A stretch of DNA of 64,000 bases, from positions 81,111 to 145,110 of the forward strand of contig JAVXUO010002232.1 in NCBI GenBank assembly GCA_033065855.1. The letters run 5' to 3'. Position numbers and translations under genes: made by a program. The notes beneath the pieces were generated by a model. It searched no databases. It was not told the origin of the DNA and saw only the letters and a list, made by a program, of their open reading frames with translations. Within the stretch, counting starts at the first letter, position 1; the number at the start of each line of letters is the position of its first letter. Positions 33,120-46,391 of the stretch are shown here, piece by piece. This DNA comes from Escallonia rubra (Eukaryota > Streptophyta > Magnoliopsida > Escalloniales > Escalloniaceae).

Positions 33120-33600
33120 ATTATGAAATAGAAGAATGGAGGCCATGAGGTTGGATGGTTAGAGTTCATGAGGTTGGAAGTTATTTTATGCAGGGCCAAT
33201 CATGGTGTATCTAGCTTAAAAAATTATTTTCAAAATCTTCCAAAAACGACCTAATGTGAAGACACGCGTTATGAAGCCGCATACTTCAAAAAGACCAAGA
33301 AGACAAAAGATTTTAAGTTGCAAAAAGTTATTATTTTTTTAGAACAACATAAATATAGAGACGATAGTGATGATTGAATAAAAAGGAAAACATGATGTTA
33401 GAAAACGAGACACTATATTTAATCAAACCAAGCAAAAATATGTTGCATTAAATATTAGCTGAAACTAAATACATAGACCAAAAAGGGGGGAAAAAGAATT
33501 ATTCAAATGAACATATTTGAATTTCCGCAGTGTCAGGTTAAAAAACAAAATATTCAACTCCTAATAAAAAAATAATACTGCATGAACATGAAAATGCCTA
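33120..33600. other. Helitron 3' non-coding region
   Basis: AT-rich sequence between the Helitron 3' terminus and the RPA-like remnant. No gene seen. Confidence 0.5.
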
Positions 33601-34099
33601 GTAAAAGCGGTAAATTGACAAATAACAATAATTGTAATCCGTCAACAGGCTTGATGACTAAAATATATTTTCATCAATGGTTAATGTTGCACTTCCTTTC
33701 ATACTTAAGTTACACTTGTCTCCATGGTCAACAATGCTAGTATCTTCAAAGGTATTTTCTTCATAATTTCTATCAATTTATAGCAAACTAGATAAATTAT
33801 AGAACACACTGAGTGTTATCTACACTTATTGCTCACAAAGTACACGTACTTACCCTTTTATGCACACTTTTTCTGATGGGGCTTCATCGACAAAAAATCT
33901 CGCTTTATGCTTTGCCTAATCTCCGAACGATGACATCATCTCAATATATAAGATTTTGTACATGTAACTTAATGTGCCACTTAATATTATAATATACTTC
34001 CTTTAACATCTTTCTTGCTTCAACCTTATAGTTGAGATCAAAGGTCTTGCTAACATTTAGTCTTTTACTTATTCACCTTAATTTGGAAGAATATATTGT

Positions 34100-34640
34100 T
34101 CCCAAGAACCTTTCTTCCAACACATCATGAACCAAGCTTAGCTTCCTTTCTCCTTGCCTAAATTATGTACCCATCAAGAATGTATCAACTTTATAACGGG
34201 AAACAACATTGCTAAACTTAACAAACTCAAACTTGTTGATTGAACATTTATCTTCATCAACTACTTACTTGGCAGTTGTTGCAACGGTAAAGTTGATAAA
34301 AAGGGAATGTGGAACAGGTCTAAAACTTCCTTTGGGTTCTAAAACCCTAAAATTTTCAATGAGCTATATGTATCCCTCCTATAGAAGTGCTCTAAACTTG
34401 ATTATAAGCTCTTTGGGGACTATTGTGTGTATGTGATTATAAAAAGAATTTTGATGTTAGTAAATTAAGTAACGCTTAAAATCATTAATAAAATTAATGT
34501 AGAAGTTATTACCTGCTCATCTAGCAATACCAAGTCCAGACTAATTACATCATTGTTTATTTTTTATATTGACTGCATCCCATATACGTGTAACCCGAAC
34601 CTTGATCTTATAGCGGTAGTTGTTGTTTGTCAATTGATGT
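34100..34640 (-). pseudogene. Helitron-borne RPA-like (DUF223) remnant
   Basis: Minus-strand translation gives YRYKIKVRVTRIWDAVNIKN (about 34615-34555), then in another frame ISLDLVLLDEQ, followed by GTAATA as a possible donor. After an intron-like gap comes VPKELIIKFRALL, a stop, then EGYIYSLK. These match the first OB-fold of plant replication protein A large-subunit relatives (DUF223), which plant Helitrons often carry, presumably to protect single-stranded DNA during rolling-circle transfer. Several stops and frame changes show it is dead. Confidence 0.65.
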
Positions 34641-34802
34641 AAGAGTTGGTAAGAAGTGTTGTCTTTTGATTGACCGTATCGTCATTTTGTTCAAGCAAGA
34701 TATTACATCCACGAAAAAGAAATTTTATGTTAATACATAAATAGTTGCATGCCACATAACAACAATATATCAAAAGGAAAAAATATTAAAAATTAAATAA
34801 AG

Positions 34803-35153
34803 ACAATATTATGGCACTTTCCTCATCTTCAGCACAAAAGTATCTAGCAATTACGTGAAAGAACCTATTACCAATACCTAGAGTTAACAGAACTAAATAA
34901 TACTTTAGCCAAAATAACAAACTGAAAACTAAATGTGCTTGCCAAAAGTTAAGAGACCTTTTACACCTTTTTAAAATAACAATATTTTAGCACTTTCCTC
35001 ATCTTCAACACAAAAATTTCTAGCAATTACATGAAAGGACCTATTACCAATACCTAGAGTAAAGAGATTAAACTATACTTTAGCCAAAATAACAAACTAA
35101 AAACTAAATGTGCTTACCCAAATATAAGAGGCCTTTTACACCTTTTTAAAATA
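34803..35153. repeat. Tandem duplication, about 174-base units
   Basis: Two units share CACTTTCCTCATCTTCA, AGCAATTACRTGAAAG, ACCTATTACCAATACCTAG and CCTTTTACACCTTTTTAAAA. They are inside the Helitron, between the RPA-like and helicase remnants. Confidence 0.9.
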
Positions 35154-35229
35154 ACAATAAGTAACACTTTACAGTAAATTATAAAAAATTTCCTTATGCA
35201 CAATGTTTTTTGTGTAACAATTCTTGCAC

Positions 35230-38200
35230 TTGCCATCATTGTCAATAAGAAATTTTAATCCACGACGTGAATTTACTCGAGGCACGGCGACGTACAATTG
35301 CACGTGGTTGACACAGATTTCGGCAAGTAAACACCAACATCTTCAAAGTTTGTCATTGCAAAGCACACTTTAATCGAAAATTGCCTTCTTGTGAAATTGA
35401 ATGCCAATTTGAGTCGATTGGAGTCATTCATACTCTATGCACGAAAATTCTATCACCCACATGGCTACCTGTTATAATCAATCTCGTATCATTGCAAAGT
35501 CCCTTGCCACGGTTGAGAACAATAATAGAAGTCCCTTGCCACGGTTGAGATTTTGCAGAACAATAATAGTAATCCCTTCTTTCAACTTAATCTCATGACT
35601 TGGTATCCTGGAAAATTTTAATGTAATCAAGAATTCAGTGGGATACATCACAAGTAGATCATGTACGTGGTTGGAGCTTGTTGATATTTGGTTAGAGCTT
35701 AAATACTGTCTCATTTTTTCCTGCAAAGGATGAGAGAATATGATGATTGACCTTATTGACAATATCATATCTTGGTGCTAGAATAGCTCTTTGCCTTAAG
35801 TAGTTACGATCACCATACCACTTTAATAAATTAGGATATGTGATATGATAGCATCAAGGGAATCTACTATTGCAGAAAGTAGAAGATCATCCAGTAAGGT
35901 TCATCCTCATCTTGCAATGCAAATGTAGGCAGTTATCCATTTCCAAGATCTAATTCCCACTTGTTAAACTTTCACATGGACTCCATTGAAGATTGATTTA
36001 AAGAAGCATCCCTCAATGTCATGTTAATTGCTAAAATAAAGACTTTGCAATGATCCCAAATAGAGGCAGATTTATTTATTGAAGTAGCAACAATATCCCC
36101 TTTGGTCCCGCTGGATACAATCGGAGGAATTTGCCTGAAGTCACCTCCAAGTACCCCAAATTTCCCCCCGAACACATGTTGTTGAGATTGTGGGTAGTGA
36201 AAAAGCATTATATCCCTCAATGCGTGACCCACTGCCTCAAGCGCATTTTTATGTTACATCGGTGCCTCACTCTAAATTATCAACTCTGCCTTACATATCA
36301 ACTTTTCCAACTCAGTGCCTTGATTAATTGGACAACATGAATCGTCATCTAGTGATATTGGAACTTTGAACATGGAATGTGAAGTTCTACCACTAGGAAA
36401 TAAGAGGGAGCAATGCCGGATGACGCCATGGCTAAAACAATCTTCCCTTGGGAAACCATGGCTCTCCATAAATAACTTTTACCAGTTCCTCCATTTTCAC
36501 ATACAAAGAAAAGACCACCCTTTCTCCTATCAACATATTGCAAAACAGAGTCGTAGATATTTTTTTGCCCAATGTTAAGACATGCATATAGTTGCACATG
36601 TTCTTGAGCAAGTACATGGACATCATAGTTCAACTCTTCGACAATTAATCTATTTCTATTCTCATTAATTAATGGCAAGTCAAGAATGGAAGGGTACAAA
36701 ACTCTTTCAGTGGCCGACTATTGCTGTTCAATATCTTCTCAATTTAATACAAGGCATAATTTTTAACTTGTTCAGTTGACGGATTCAATTCCGGCATGCC
36801 GAAGACACATCGCTGGCAAAAAATAATGTCATCTGAAAGTAATTCCCTATTTCGCTACCATAGCTCTAACGGATCAGTGACCTCGTAATGGAATAACATG
36901 GATATAAACAACTCACGTAGTTGGTGGCCTATTTGCCAAATTCCCACTTTCCGTATGGCCCGGTGCCATTCATCATCCCCACCTAACAGACCCATGGCCG
37001 GACTTGATGCTCTATAAGTAGGATGAACAACACCGCATACAATCCTGATATCATCATCGCATTCAAGACTCTTGACAATGCTCGAAAGTATTCGTAAGAA
37101 AAATCTTTTTCCAGAAGATCAATGAGCATAATGCATCCTGCCAATCTTTTAGCAGAACTTCATGAGATCCCACCTTTTTTCCTTATGCTTCCATGTAAAC
37201 TTAGATGGGAAATCAGCATAGGTGAGTTCTTTGGCAATGTTATTTATCTTGTTGGCCTCCATCCATTATGTGAACATGGTTTTGTAAATATCGTCACGAT
37301 TAAGTACATCATCTAATTCTGCATCATCATAAAAAAATTACATATGTTCCTCGGAAGGTGATAGGACAAGCTTTCGTGAGCAAGAGTACGAAACTGGATA
37401 TCAAACTCAAAAAATCCGCCAACAGGCCTAGAGGCTGATACATAACGAAAACCTAAGTATTTGTTTCATTCGTAGACATCCCTCAATTGTCTAGCACCTA
37501 TGCTATCAGTCGACATATTCTCTTCAATCAAGAAAGTTGCCTGATTTTGTCCTTTGTTGATATATTCTTTTAAAAAAAACGTTATCAGTCTACGTTGATT
37601 GCAAAATTCAACGTTTATATAAACTTGGAATCTAACAATCAAATCAACATTACGAGGCACCGCATCTCTATCATCAATATTATGACCACATTTATTTGTT
37701 GTCCTATCATTGTTTCTCCTTTGGTAACGAGGAAACCCATCTTCTCCAATAATAGTTTCAGAACGAAGCTTATCACGATAGATAGAATTTAGAACATTTA
37801 TTGTCAACCTTGCAAGGACATCTCATATCTCTGGACCTCCACGGCCCATGTATCATAAAGTTCACAAATAGACTCGTAGGCTAAACACTCGGAATCTTTA
37901 TGGGGGAATTCAGCAGAAATAATCCTATCTATATCAAAAGCAGTTCTTGGTTTATCACGGAGGTGTAGGAAAAGCAAGATATTAGCATGGGATAAACCTT
38001 TTTTTCTGAAATTCAATTGTGCATATAGCTGTAACAATAAAAAAGTCCTTTCAGATGAGAGTTTTAGCAAATATATCCAAAAAAGACGTTTACAAATTAA
38101 ATTGCTTGCTATAATTCTGCCAAAATTTTGCTTCCTTGCATACGTCAGTAGTTCATCGAGCTTAATTTTGAACACTCGAGCAACAATATCAATATCAGGT

Positions 38201-39480
38201 CTATCTTAAGCTCTCTGACCTGGAATTAAGGTAAAAAAATCTTTCAATCTCAGACCATTTTGAATTGCAAGTGATGGTAAGAAAAAGATTTGGATGGCTA
38301 GCACATCTTAAGATAGCCAATGCATCCTGATAGTTCTGAGCCATGTATCTTGGCCCGCGTGTAAATCTGAGTGGTAAGACAAATCTCCGTCTGGTAGATG
38401 TCGAAGTTGTGTCACCACCAATAACAACATTCTTAAGCCGCTTGTACAACTCTACTCTAAGATATTTTTGGTTCCTTCTTATCCAACTCAAGTTACACTC
38501 CTCAATACACGTGAATGCATCAACAACATATTGCCGAAACCCCTTGAAGCAGTATTTCAGCTTCACCCTTTGTGCCTTATAAGTCTATAAGCATAATACT
38601 CACTCATGCTAACAAATTCTTATTGTTTTATCGATCTACCATGTAGATCGAGCTGCATTTCGCCGTATATCTACTCAAAAGCCATCTTCTGCATATGGAA
38701 AAAGGATTGGAAATTGCATATTCATAAAACCTGGATGCAATTTGGTAATTTTTCTAAGTCCCACACCTCTTGCTTCGGCGATTACATCGCGGTTCTCGCA
38801 AGACTGTCATCTATCTCTGACGATAAGAGCAATAACCTCATAAATGTCGGAACAATTGTCATCCATTATGCTGTCTTGTTCCAATTAACCTAATGTGCAC
38901 ATGCACATATTCAATATCCTTAAACCTTTCTCTTATCATCCTTAAAACTTTTGCAATTGGATTATGTTCATCCAACATATGTAGTAATCCATTCATGATT
39001 TATGAATCTATATCCTTTTCTGTGTTACGTTGATTCAGAGCATGCACACGATTTGGAATCTCATTCTCAGTGTCGTGTATATAAAATGCGCAAACCTTGG
39101 AGTCTGTCCATCAACAGGAAGCAGTTAATCAATCTTGTGATGATTTTATCCATTTATACCAAAAAACATATAAGGACCCCACCATCATTTATTTTATTAT
39201 CTATGGCTCATCCATCGATGTGAAGACAAATATAGCATTGTATGATCTAATGTTATCTTTAAACATCCTTGAACGTTGGCTTCCTTAATAGTTCATCAGT
39301 TCTTTCAAGAACTCATAACTTTCTTTGAGAATGGGTAATTCTACTTGCCCCTCTCGACAGCAAATTGAGAATTAGGGACTAATGGCATTTTCGACTTCAA
39401 CGTCCTTTCTTCATACCACAAAATTGCTCCACAATGGCTGTAAAATTCTTGCGGTGTCCAAAGTTCCCCTGTTCTGTAAA
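35230..39480 (-). pseudogene. Helitron Rep-helicase (RepHel) remnant
   Basis: Pieces in N-to-C order on the minus strand: a zinc-finger-like start with SHCGAILWYEER (about 39470-39340); Helitron-like N and Rep domains with PNLFLTITCNSKWSEI (38566-38201), RKKGLSHANILLFLH (38175-37804) and VYINVEFCNQ (37807-37466); a PIF1-type helicase with Walker A ENGGTGKSYLW (36477-36500) and GGDFRQIPPIV (36232-35972); YPTEFL and HEIKLKEGI (35768-35478); and the C-terminal QLYVAVPRVNSRRGLKFLI (about 35310-35245). A live RepHel nicks and unwinds DNA for rolling-circle transposition. Here at least six frame or stop breaks separate the pieces. The usual HAH of the HUH nuclease motif reads HAN, so the catalytic metal site is also damaged. 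Confidence 0.88.
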
Positions 39481-39786
39481 CCTCCCTAAATGATTCACAA
39501 TAGAAAATTAAATTTGAGTTATTTGTACAATAATGAACATAAGGAGAAAGATTTACTTTGCTTAATACGTACAGTTTGGAGTGTCTTGAATGGCCTTATT
39601 CATTTCTTCACTGGAATCATTTGTTCAGACATCATAGGTCATGTTACATGGGCATTCAAGAGCTTTATGGGTTCACAAAGGTAGCAAGATGACCTCTTAT
39701 AAGCACTTACCTAATGACGTGTCCGAGCCCCCATCAGTATCAACTTCCATTAGCTCGGCACGATAAGTTCCGTGATATCTGGTTTG

Positions 39787-40077
39787 TTATCTTTCTCTAC
39801 TTGAACCATCTCTTATATCTCCTAACACTTGCATTTTGCTTTGAGGATAAGGTGAGTCATGGCTCGTGGAAGGACATATTTGTGTCTGAATAACTGATGG
39901 GCCAACTTGAGAATGATGAAATATATGAGTGTAAACATTACGTGGCAATTGAATAGGTTGGTATAGCAATACATTGCAGGTCATTCTTACTGATCCATCA
40001 TGGTTGACTACTGAGCGAGAAATTACACTGGATTTCCTCTGGGGGTGTGCAGGTAGATGACTACATTGATTGATCAA
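39787..40077 (-). other. Open frame at the Helitron 5' side, unassigned
   Basis: A 96-codon minus-strand frame rich in His, Ser, Pro and Gln. It lies where the variable N-terminal extension of Helitron proteins would be. There is no recognisable motif, so it could be part of the dead RepHel gene or chance. Confidence 0.3.
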
Positions 40078-40229
40078 AAGAGAATTAAAAGTAGGAGAAT
40101 GTGAAGCGCTATTGGCTTATGTCGCTAATGTTGTGTTTGGTTGATTGCTACTATTAGGACACGCTAGATTCTTTCTACGCTGATGCTGAGCCACAATATC
40201 TCAGAAGCTCGACATCATCCATCGTACTA

Positions 40230-40719
40230 GAAAGGGTGTCCGAATGTTAATAAGTATATGATTTTATTCTAACTCGGTAAACGAACTAAAACATTGTGAC
40301 AATGATTTCGAAGGATGTTATATATGTTCATTTTTTACGGTATTGGTCACATTCTGTACGTGTATAGGTGGCATTCATGTCTTGCGTGATAGACATTATA
40401 ATAATTCAAAACTGAGTGATCAAAATTTAGTAAGAAAATTGAGATGATATTATCCAACTCACGGTAAAAACGAAACTGAAATCGTGTAAGTAACTAGTAA
40501 CGACTTATCCATCACTCCGTTAACAGTTATGAATAAAACACTATTACAGAGATGCACAATTTTGTATAGAATTTCTAGCATGTTCGATACCATCCGTCGT
40601 ACTAGAGAGTAAACTGTTAGGACTAAAACATTGTCACAACGTTTTTAAGGCATTGGTGACATTCTGGGCATGTATAGATGCCATTAATGTCTTTTGTGAT
40701 AGACACTACACTAACTTAT
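40230..40719. repeat. Diverged duplication at the Helitron 5' border
   Basis: About 40205-40420 and 40580-40710 share CGTACTAGA, ACTAAAACATTGT, TGACATTCTG and GTGATAGACA phrases. This makes the true 5' end of the Helitron ambiguous. Either a terminal duplication or two related elements would explain it. Confidence 0.6.
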
Positions 40720-40941
40720 AATGACCTGTTAGGGTCGACCTCCAGTTTACCTGCTTTTTAGTCTTCAGCTGCTATGGCTCCCACCTCTTTGAAATTAAGG
40801 CTTAGCGTCATCAGTAAGCTGAATATTGCAAGAGAGCAAGAAACCAAATGCTGACTAATTGTGACTGGCCAAGTCATGGGACATGGACGTTGTTTATTTT
40901 CTGGAATTTCCACACTGCTGGGCCATGGATATCCTTTCACC
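40720..40941 (-). repeat. Third copy of the receptor kinase promoter segment
   Basis: Matches the promoter part of the units at 32458-33018, with phrases AATGACCTGTTAGGGTCGAC, CCCACCTCTTTGAAATTAAG, CTGGCCAAGTCATGGGACAT and GGGCCATGGATATCCTTTCA, plus two short insertions. It starts immediately upstream of the leader and has none of the coding start. It is the flank of another gene copy, or the original upstream sequence separated by the Helitron. It abuts block B. Confidence 0.85.
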
Positions 40942-41591
40942 TATCTTCATGGTTACGACAAGGAGCAGAGGCGCGTCACAAAAATTTTCTTGTTGTGGCG
41001 CCCCATATGATGCTAATTTTCTATGATTCGTTATGCGTAACTTAATTACCACTACAAGGAAAAAGCTCTACGCCGGCGGCCGGTATGGCGCCGCGAAAAG
41101 TGAAAAAACCGCTGCCGTAGGCTTACACGGCGCTTCAGGACCGTCGCCTTTCCTCGCGTTTCCGTAGACCTATGCCGGCTTTTGAATGGGTCTATAGCAG
41201 CGGTCGACCGCCTCCAAAAGTGTTCCCTCATCCGTCTTCTAATGTTACCAATAGCAGCGGTCTGAACCTATGCCAGCAGTTATGGGCACCGACATAGATA
41301 AATTTCTAATTTTTTACATATTTGAATTAAATAGCAAAGCCAACATTAAGATCTGTCGCGGTAGGTATTATTTTTATTTTATTAAATTGTTGAATAATTG
41401 GCCTACGGCAACAGTCCCATGCGCCATTATAGGTTCGTTTTGCATTTGTTTTTCTTCAAATGTATAGACGTATGCCGCTCGTGCGTCCGCCGGCATAGGC
41501 TTATTTTAGAATTTTTTTAAAAAATAATTCACTTATGCCCGCGATACTGACCGCCTCCATAAGTTATCACCCAAAGAAAAGGAGCAACCAC

Positions 41592-41600
41592 CTATATAAA
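41592..41600 (+). promoter_or_regulatory. Possible TATA box in family-1 CACTA, copy B
   Basis: CCTATATAAAG context identical to 434-442 in copy A. Confidence 0.3.
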
Positions 41601-44144
41601 GATCTGTGTGTGCCTTGCATTGCTTTTCTCATATCATATAGCTAGTAAAAACCAAATGCAAGTTAAACCTATATTAGGACTTGATTGGTCACAAAAGAAC
41701 CACAATCTATCCAAATCCAGAACAATAACACATGTTTGTCTAGAAATAACAGGCGAAGTTAGATACTTTTTACAATTTTGTACAAAACCTAGTAAATCCT
41801 CATGCACATTTCCAAATCAACCCGGCAACGGCCCATGCATATGATCAACATTAACCACCAAGAGCAAGATTAATCCATTTGCATTCACCTCAGTAACAAC
41901 CTAATACAGAGATAACACATGTTAAACATATAGAATTAGAAAGGAGTATAACATATGCTAATCGCTTCACACTTCAAATATGCTCACATATTAAACACAA
42001 ATAGCACATCTTTGAATCTCATTTTGTGCTTGTTATTTTTCAACTGTTAGGCAAAAGCTTTTGGCGTGATTAAAGCAAGACCTAAGCCTAGAGATCAGCC
42101 ACTGATTTAGCGCAAGGTTTAACTGATATGTGGTAAAGAATGCACAACCTCACTTGACAGTACTTAAGATACTGAGACAACAAAAAGTGAAAACAGCATT
42201 ACAATAAGACTTTGATCAGAAATAACAGCAGATCCGAATAGTATATACACGGATTAGTCAATTGAGATGAATAACAATAGGTACTATAGTACTAGTATGC
42301 ACAAACAACCAAACTCACAAGGGGATTTGGGAGGTAATTCAACTTCTGCTACCTCTCTTATGCAGCTCATAATCTGTCCAATGTTACTGGCCAAAATTCA
42401 AACAGCATGCATTGTTGGTGTCATGCACTTGGCGTCAACAACATGATTTGACGCAGATACACTTAATTGTCATGCACTTAACTGTATGCACTTGGCGTCA
42501 ACACTAGTCATGCACTTAACTATATGCACTTGTTCCTTTTTTCTGGGGGAATGAAACATGAACCTTAACCATGCACATGAAGGGACAGATTCTAACCACG
42601 TTGGCATTCTCCAAACAGAAATGACAGACTACCATGTTTTCGTAATTTAAATGTTATTAAAAAGTGGCCTCAAGTCATTTCTTTTTGTGTAACGATGTGA
42701 TTAGCTATGAAATGAGCAAATTTGTGTATTCTTTTTTTTTTAGATAATATATTCTGCTATGTTGCATGAACAATTCAGTTGCTGCTGTTATAGTGCTTCT
42801 AATTTATCTAGTGCTTCTAATTTATCTTTGTATCTGGTTTCAATTACAAACACCACCAGCGTGGAAGATGGCAAGCGAGGATTGGAAGAGTAGCTGGGAA
42901 CAAGGACCTATACTTGGGAACTTTCAGTAAGCATAAATACTCGAAACTCAAGTCAATTAACTAGTTGAGGCCTATTGCAATAGATATGTACAGAAACTAA
43001 GATAGTATTCAAAGGTAATCTTGAAAAGCATGACCTAAGGAAAAGAAAGTGTGATATAGATCTTCCTTTTTCTTGTGAATTTAAAACAATTCTGAAAAAT
43101 AATGGAGGATTTTAGTGTTCTGGCCTTACACAGGTCTTCCATGGCTGTCTTCTGTTTCTTTTTGCTGAGTTTTCACTGAAAACTTCCCCCCAAAATAAGA
43201 GTCGTACTCTTTCATCCCACATTCAGCTTATATCAGGTAATGATGTTAGTTGTTCCAAATTTTTCAAGAAGGTAAGCTCGGTAAGGTGTATGAATAACAC
43301 TGCCCTCATTTTACTGCTCTTTGAAATTTTTCTTGATTTTACGGATAGGTCAATAAACGCCCGAGAAAGAAACTATGGTTGGGATCCTTAGTGATAAGGT
43401 TACTCCTTAGTGATAGGCCATGTTCCTTATGTGTCACAAAGGAACTACTAATGAAGCTTAAACTCTACGGAGAAGACAAAAACTTTAAAAAATGCTTACC
43501 ATAGAAGCTGCCCTTGGTCAAGTAAACAGCAAAATAAAGCACTAACCAGCAGTAGACCCCTCTTGGTTGGTTAATTCTTCAGTTGCTACAACAGTCTCAG
43601 GATTAGCCTCATCAACATCTAAGGCCTCAGTGCTCATCTCGATTACACGCCTGTCATCACATCACCAAGTGAAATGTCTATGGGTGGCATCTTCCTATTG
43701 CTGCACCCAGCCACTTCGCGGTGTTGGTTCTGAAGCCGACAAACCACAGAGATATTGTACACCCAAAGTTACAAGAAGACATTTCCAAAGACGTTGATCA
43801 ATTTATTTGTATAATCTAAATAACATGCATGCAAAAGACAGGATAAGTTATCAAGTTGGATAAAAAATTTACGCCTAAATCTAAACTTAAACCAAACAAC
43901 AAAAAACAAGTACGACACTAAAAAGTCGACACATAGAAAATCCCATTTTGGCTTAACTCTTTTCCATCCTATCAAACAAGCTCTAACAGTGAAGAAGCTT
44001 GTGAAAGCAGAATAGTAGGAAGGACGTGGGTTCCAAGGAAACACAACAATACGTATTATGAAATTGAAATACAAGTAATTGACTTAAGTTTTTATTCTAA
44101 TTCAAAGGCAAAAGGTTAGAGTCATTCTACAATAACTATGTCCA

Positions 44145-46391
44145 TGTGAGGCCCCGATCTTAATTAGCTACTAATCATTTTATTAAGTTTAAACATATTT
44201 AAATTTGGTTGAAATAATGTAATCGTGTTATAATATTTGTATACATAAAATAAATATCGAAATTAATTGTGGGCCCAAAATATAATTATGTAAAACCTTG
44301 GGGGTTAAAAAGTAATTGTGCAAAACCTTGGGGGGCCAATATGCAAATATGAAAAGTTGGTATTAGTGGCATGCCATGTGTTTCCTTAGGATTAATTGTT
44401 GGTGGTGAGTAATCAAAGGAATAAGTGGATAAATTAGAAACAAGATGAACATGTGAAAGACTCTCTTAACCATTCGGGCATGAAGGAAGATTAAAAACAA
44501 AGAGAGAAAGGGAGGAGGAAGGAAAAGAAAAGGGAGAAAGAAGAAGAAAGGAAAGAAAAGAGAGAAAGGGAGGAGGAAAAGAAGAGAAGAAAGAACAAGG
44601 AGAGCATCAAAGTTTCTTGAATTCACTTGAGTTTGATTTGCTTGGAGGTAGGTTATCTTGTGTGTTTTTTTTGTTTCAGAACATGCATGAGAAGTATTAT
44701 GATGGTAGTAAAACACTTATATATATATTTTCGAAATGATTCAAGGAGAAGGGGGTTCATGTATACTGAAATCTGCAAAAACAGTCATGGAATTAGGGTA
44801 CTTTTTGGTGCTTAGAAATGTATACTTTTAGTTAAGATATGGACCTGGTTATTTTATATGTTATACTAGTACACGTATAGAGTATACATACCAAATTCCA
44901 GATTATTTCAAGTAGTATTACTATGGTTTAAAATTCGTGGATTGAAACCTATTCTGTGAAACTGTACAGTCATGGAATTAGAGTACTTTTGATGCTTAGA
45001 AATGTATACTTTTAGTTAATATATGGACTTGGTTATTTTATATGTTACACTAGTACATGTATAGAGTATACATACCAAATTTCAGATTATTTCAAGTACT
45101 ATTGCTATGGTTTAAAATTCGTGGCTTGGAACCTATCTTGTGAAACTGTTGCTAGGAAGATTCTGAAGTTTGTCTTTTTAAAGGGCTTAATATGATCTTA
45201 AAACAATATTTTCGTGTCCAGTAAAATACTGGGATGTAGATCTTTAAGTCTAGTTTTCATAAATATATAGTTTGACTGTAGAAGCCTTGTAATTAAATTG
45301 TTATGATTTTCGGAGTACAGACTACTCCTGCTGCCATTTGAAATACTGGGCAGATTAGGTTACATGTTTGGCATGTATTGTTGATAATACAATAAATATA
45401 ACTCGACAGGGGATTAAACCTCTTTTGAGGTACTTGATGACATTGATGTTGACGTATGTACATGATTATGCATATCACGTGAAGGAGGAGGAAAAAAGTG
45501 AGTTGAGGGTGTTATTTGCCGGGGTTGGAAGTTATCCGGCCAGGATTCTCGTTCTCGTTCATGTCTTGATAGTGCGCACTAGCTATGCGTACTAATTCTC
45601 GAAAGGAATTATTGGCGTGCCTGTGATGACGTTGGACTTCTTCTATCGAACCCGCTACATCAGTTGGTTGCGATACGAAAAGTCTCTCGCACTCAGGGAA
45701 GGTTGGCTCGTGCATGAGGGGCATATTTGCATATTGATATTCTCGTACTTGGCTTATATTTGCCTTGAACTTTTTGTACTGTTTGGTTATTCTTGGCGAG
45801 ATCAAGTTAATATTTAGGTCTTGCTTGTCATTCTCGTGTATGTTCTACAAGATTTCAAATCTTGCTCGATATGTTATTCTCGTTTCTTTTGAAGGCAAGT
45901 GTGAGCAGATGCTTGCATGTGTTACTCGATATGTTAAATTATTCTTAAGTACGTAGGTATCACCTGTTCAAGTGACTTGCATGTTCATACTAACTATACA
46001 TAATATGATCAAGTCATGTTTAGACTTAAAAGCACCGGATACCCTACTGAGCCATTAGGCTGACCCATTCCCGATACTTTTTTTTTTCCTAGGTTCGGAG
46101 TCGGAGTATCTGCCAAGGGACGAAGAGGATTACCTCGGGGAGACTCAAGAGTATTACGCTGGGTGAGCAACGTTTTCGTTGTTCTTCGTTTATTTTGGAG
46201 TGTAGTACTTGTATAGAAGAGAGGTGGTCTGTAATATAATGTTATGTTCAGTCTTTCCACTTATGGACGACTGTAATGTTTAAGCATACTTCCGCTGTTT
46301 CTATTTGAGGTTGTAGTAAAGCTCTGTTTATCCTTGAGGTATATGTGTTAACTAGCCTGTTTAGCGTTGCGCCCCTTCCGGGGGCGTGACA
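44145..46391 (+). mobile_element. Solo LTR, copy B
   Basis: Same TGTGAGGCCCCG...GGGGGCGTGACA unit as 3255-5500, with the same GTCCA/GTCTA flanks. It was already in the family-1 element before the block duplication. Near its end (about 46081-46165) a T-rich tract and TCCTAG acceptor-like site precede a short frame reading SEYLPRDEEDYLGE and on to YYAG and a stop, the same in both copies. Confidence 0.75.

Larger units (their letters stand above)
33060..40261 (-). mobile_element. Degraded autonomous-type Helitron
   Basis: On the minus strand the 3' end is ACGGGGTTTAGCTAG at 33060, followed by host T. The hairpin before it is eroded to one arm (CCCCGTGCG at 33069-33077). The element carries, in the order expected for plant Helitrons, an N-terminal zinc-finger-like region, Rep, PIF1-type helicase and an RPA-like gene, all on the minus strand and all broken. 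The 5' end is uncertain. ATCATATACTTATTAAC, read on the minus strand from 40262, fits the A|TC rule and is used here, but related sequence extends to about 40720. Confidence 0.75.
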
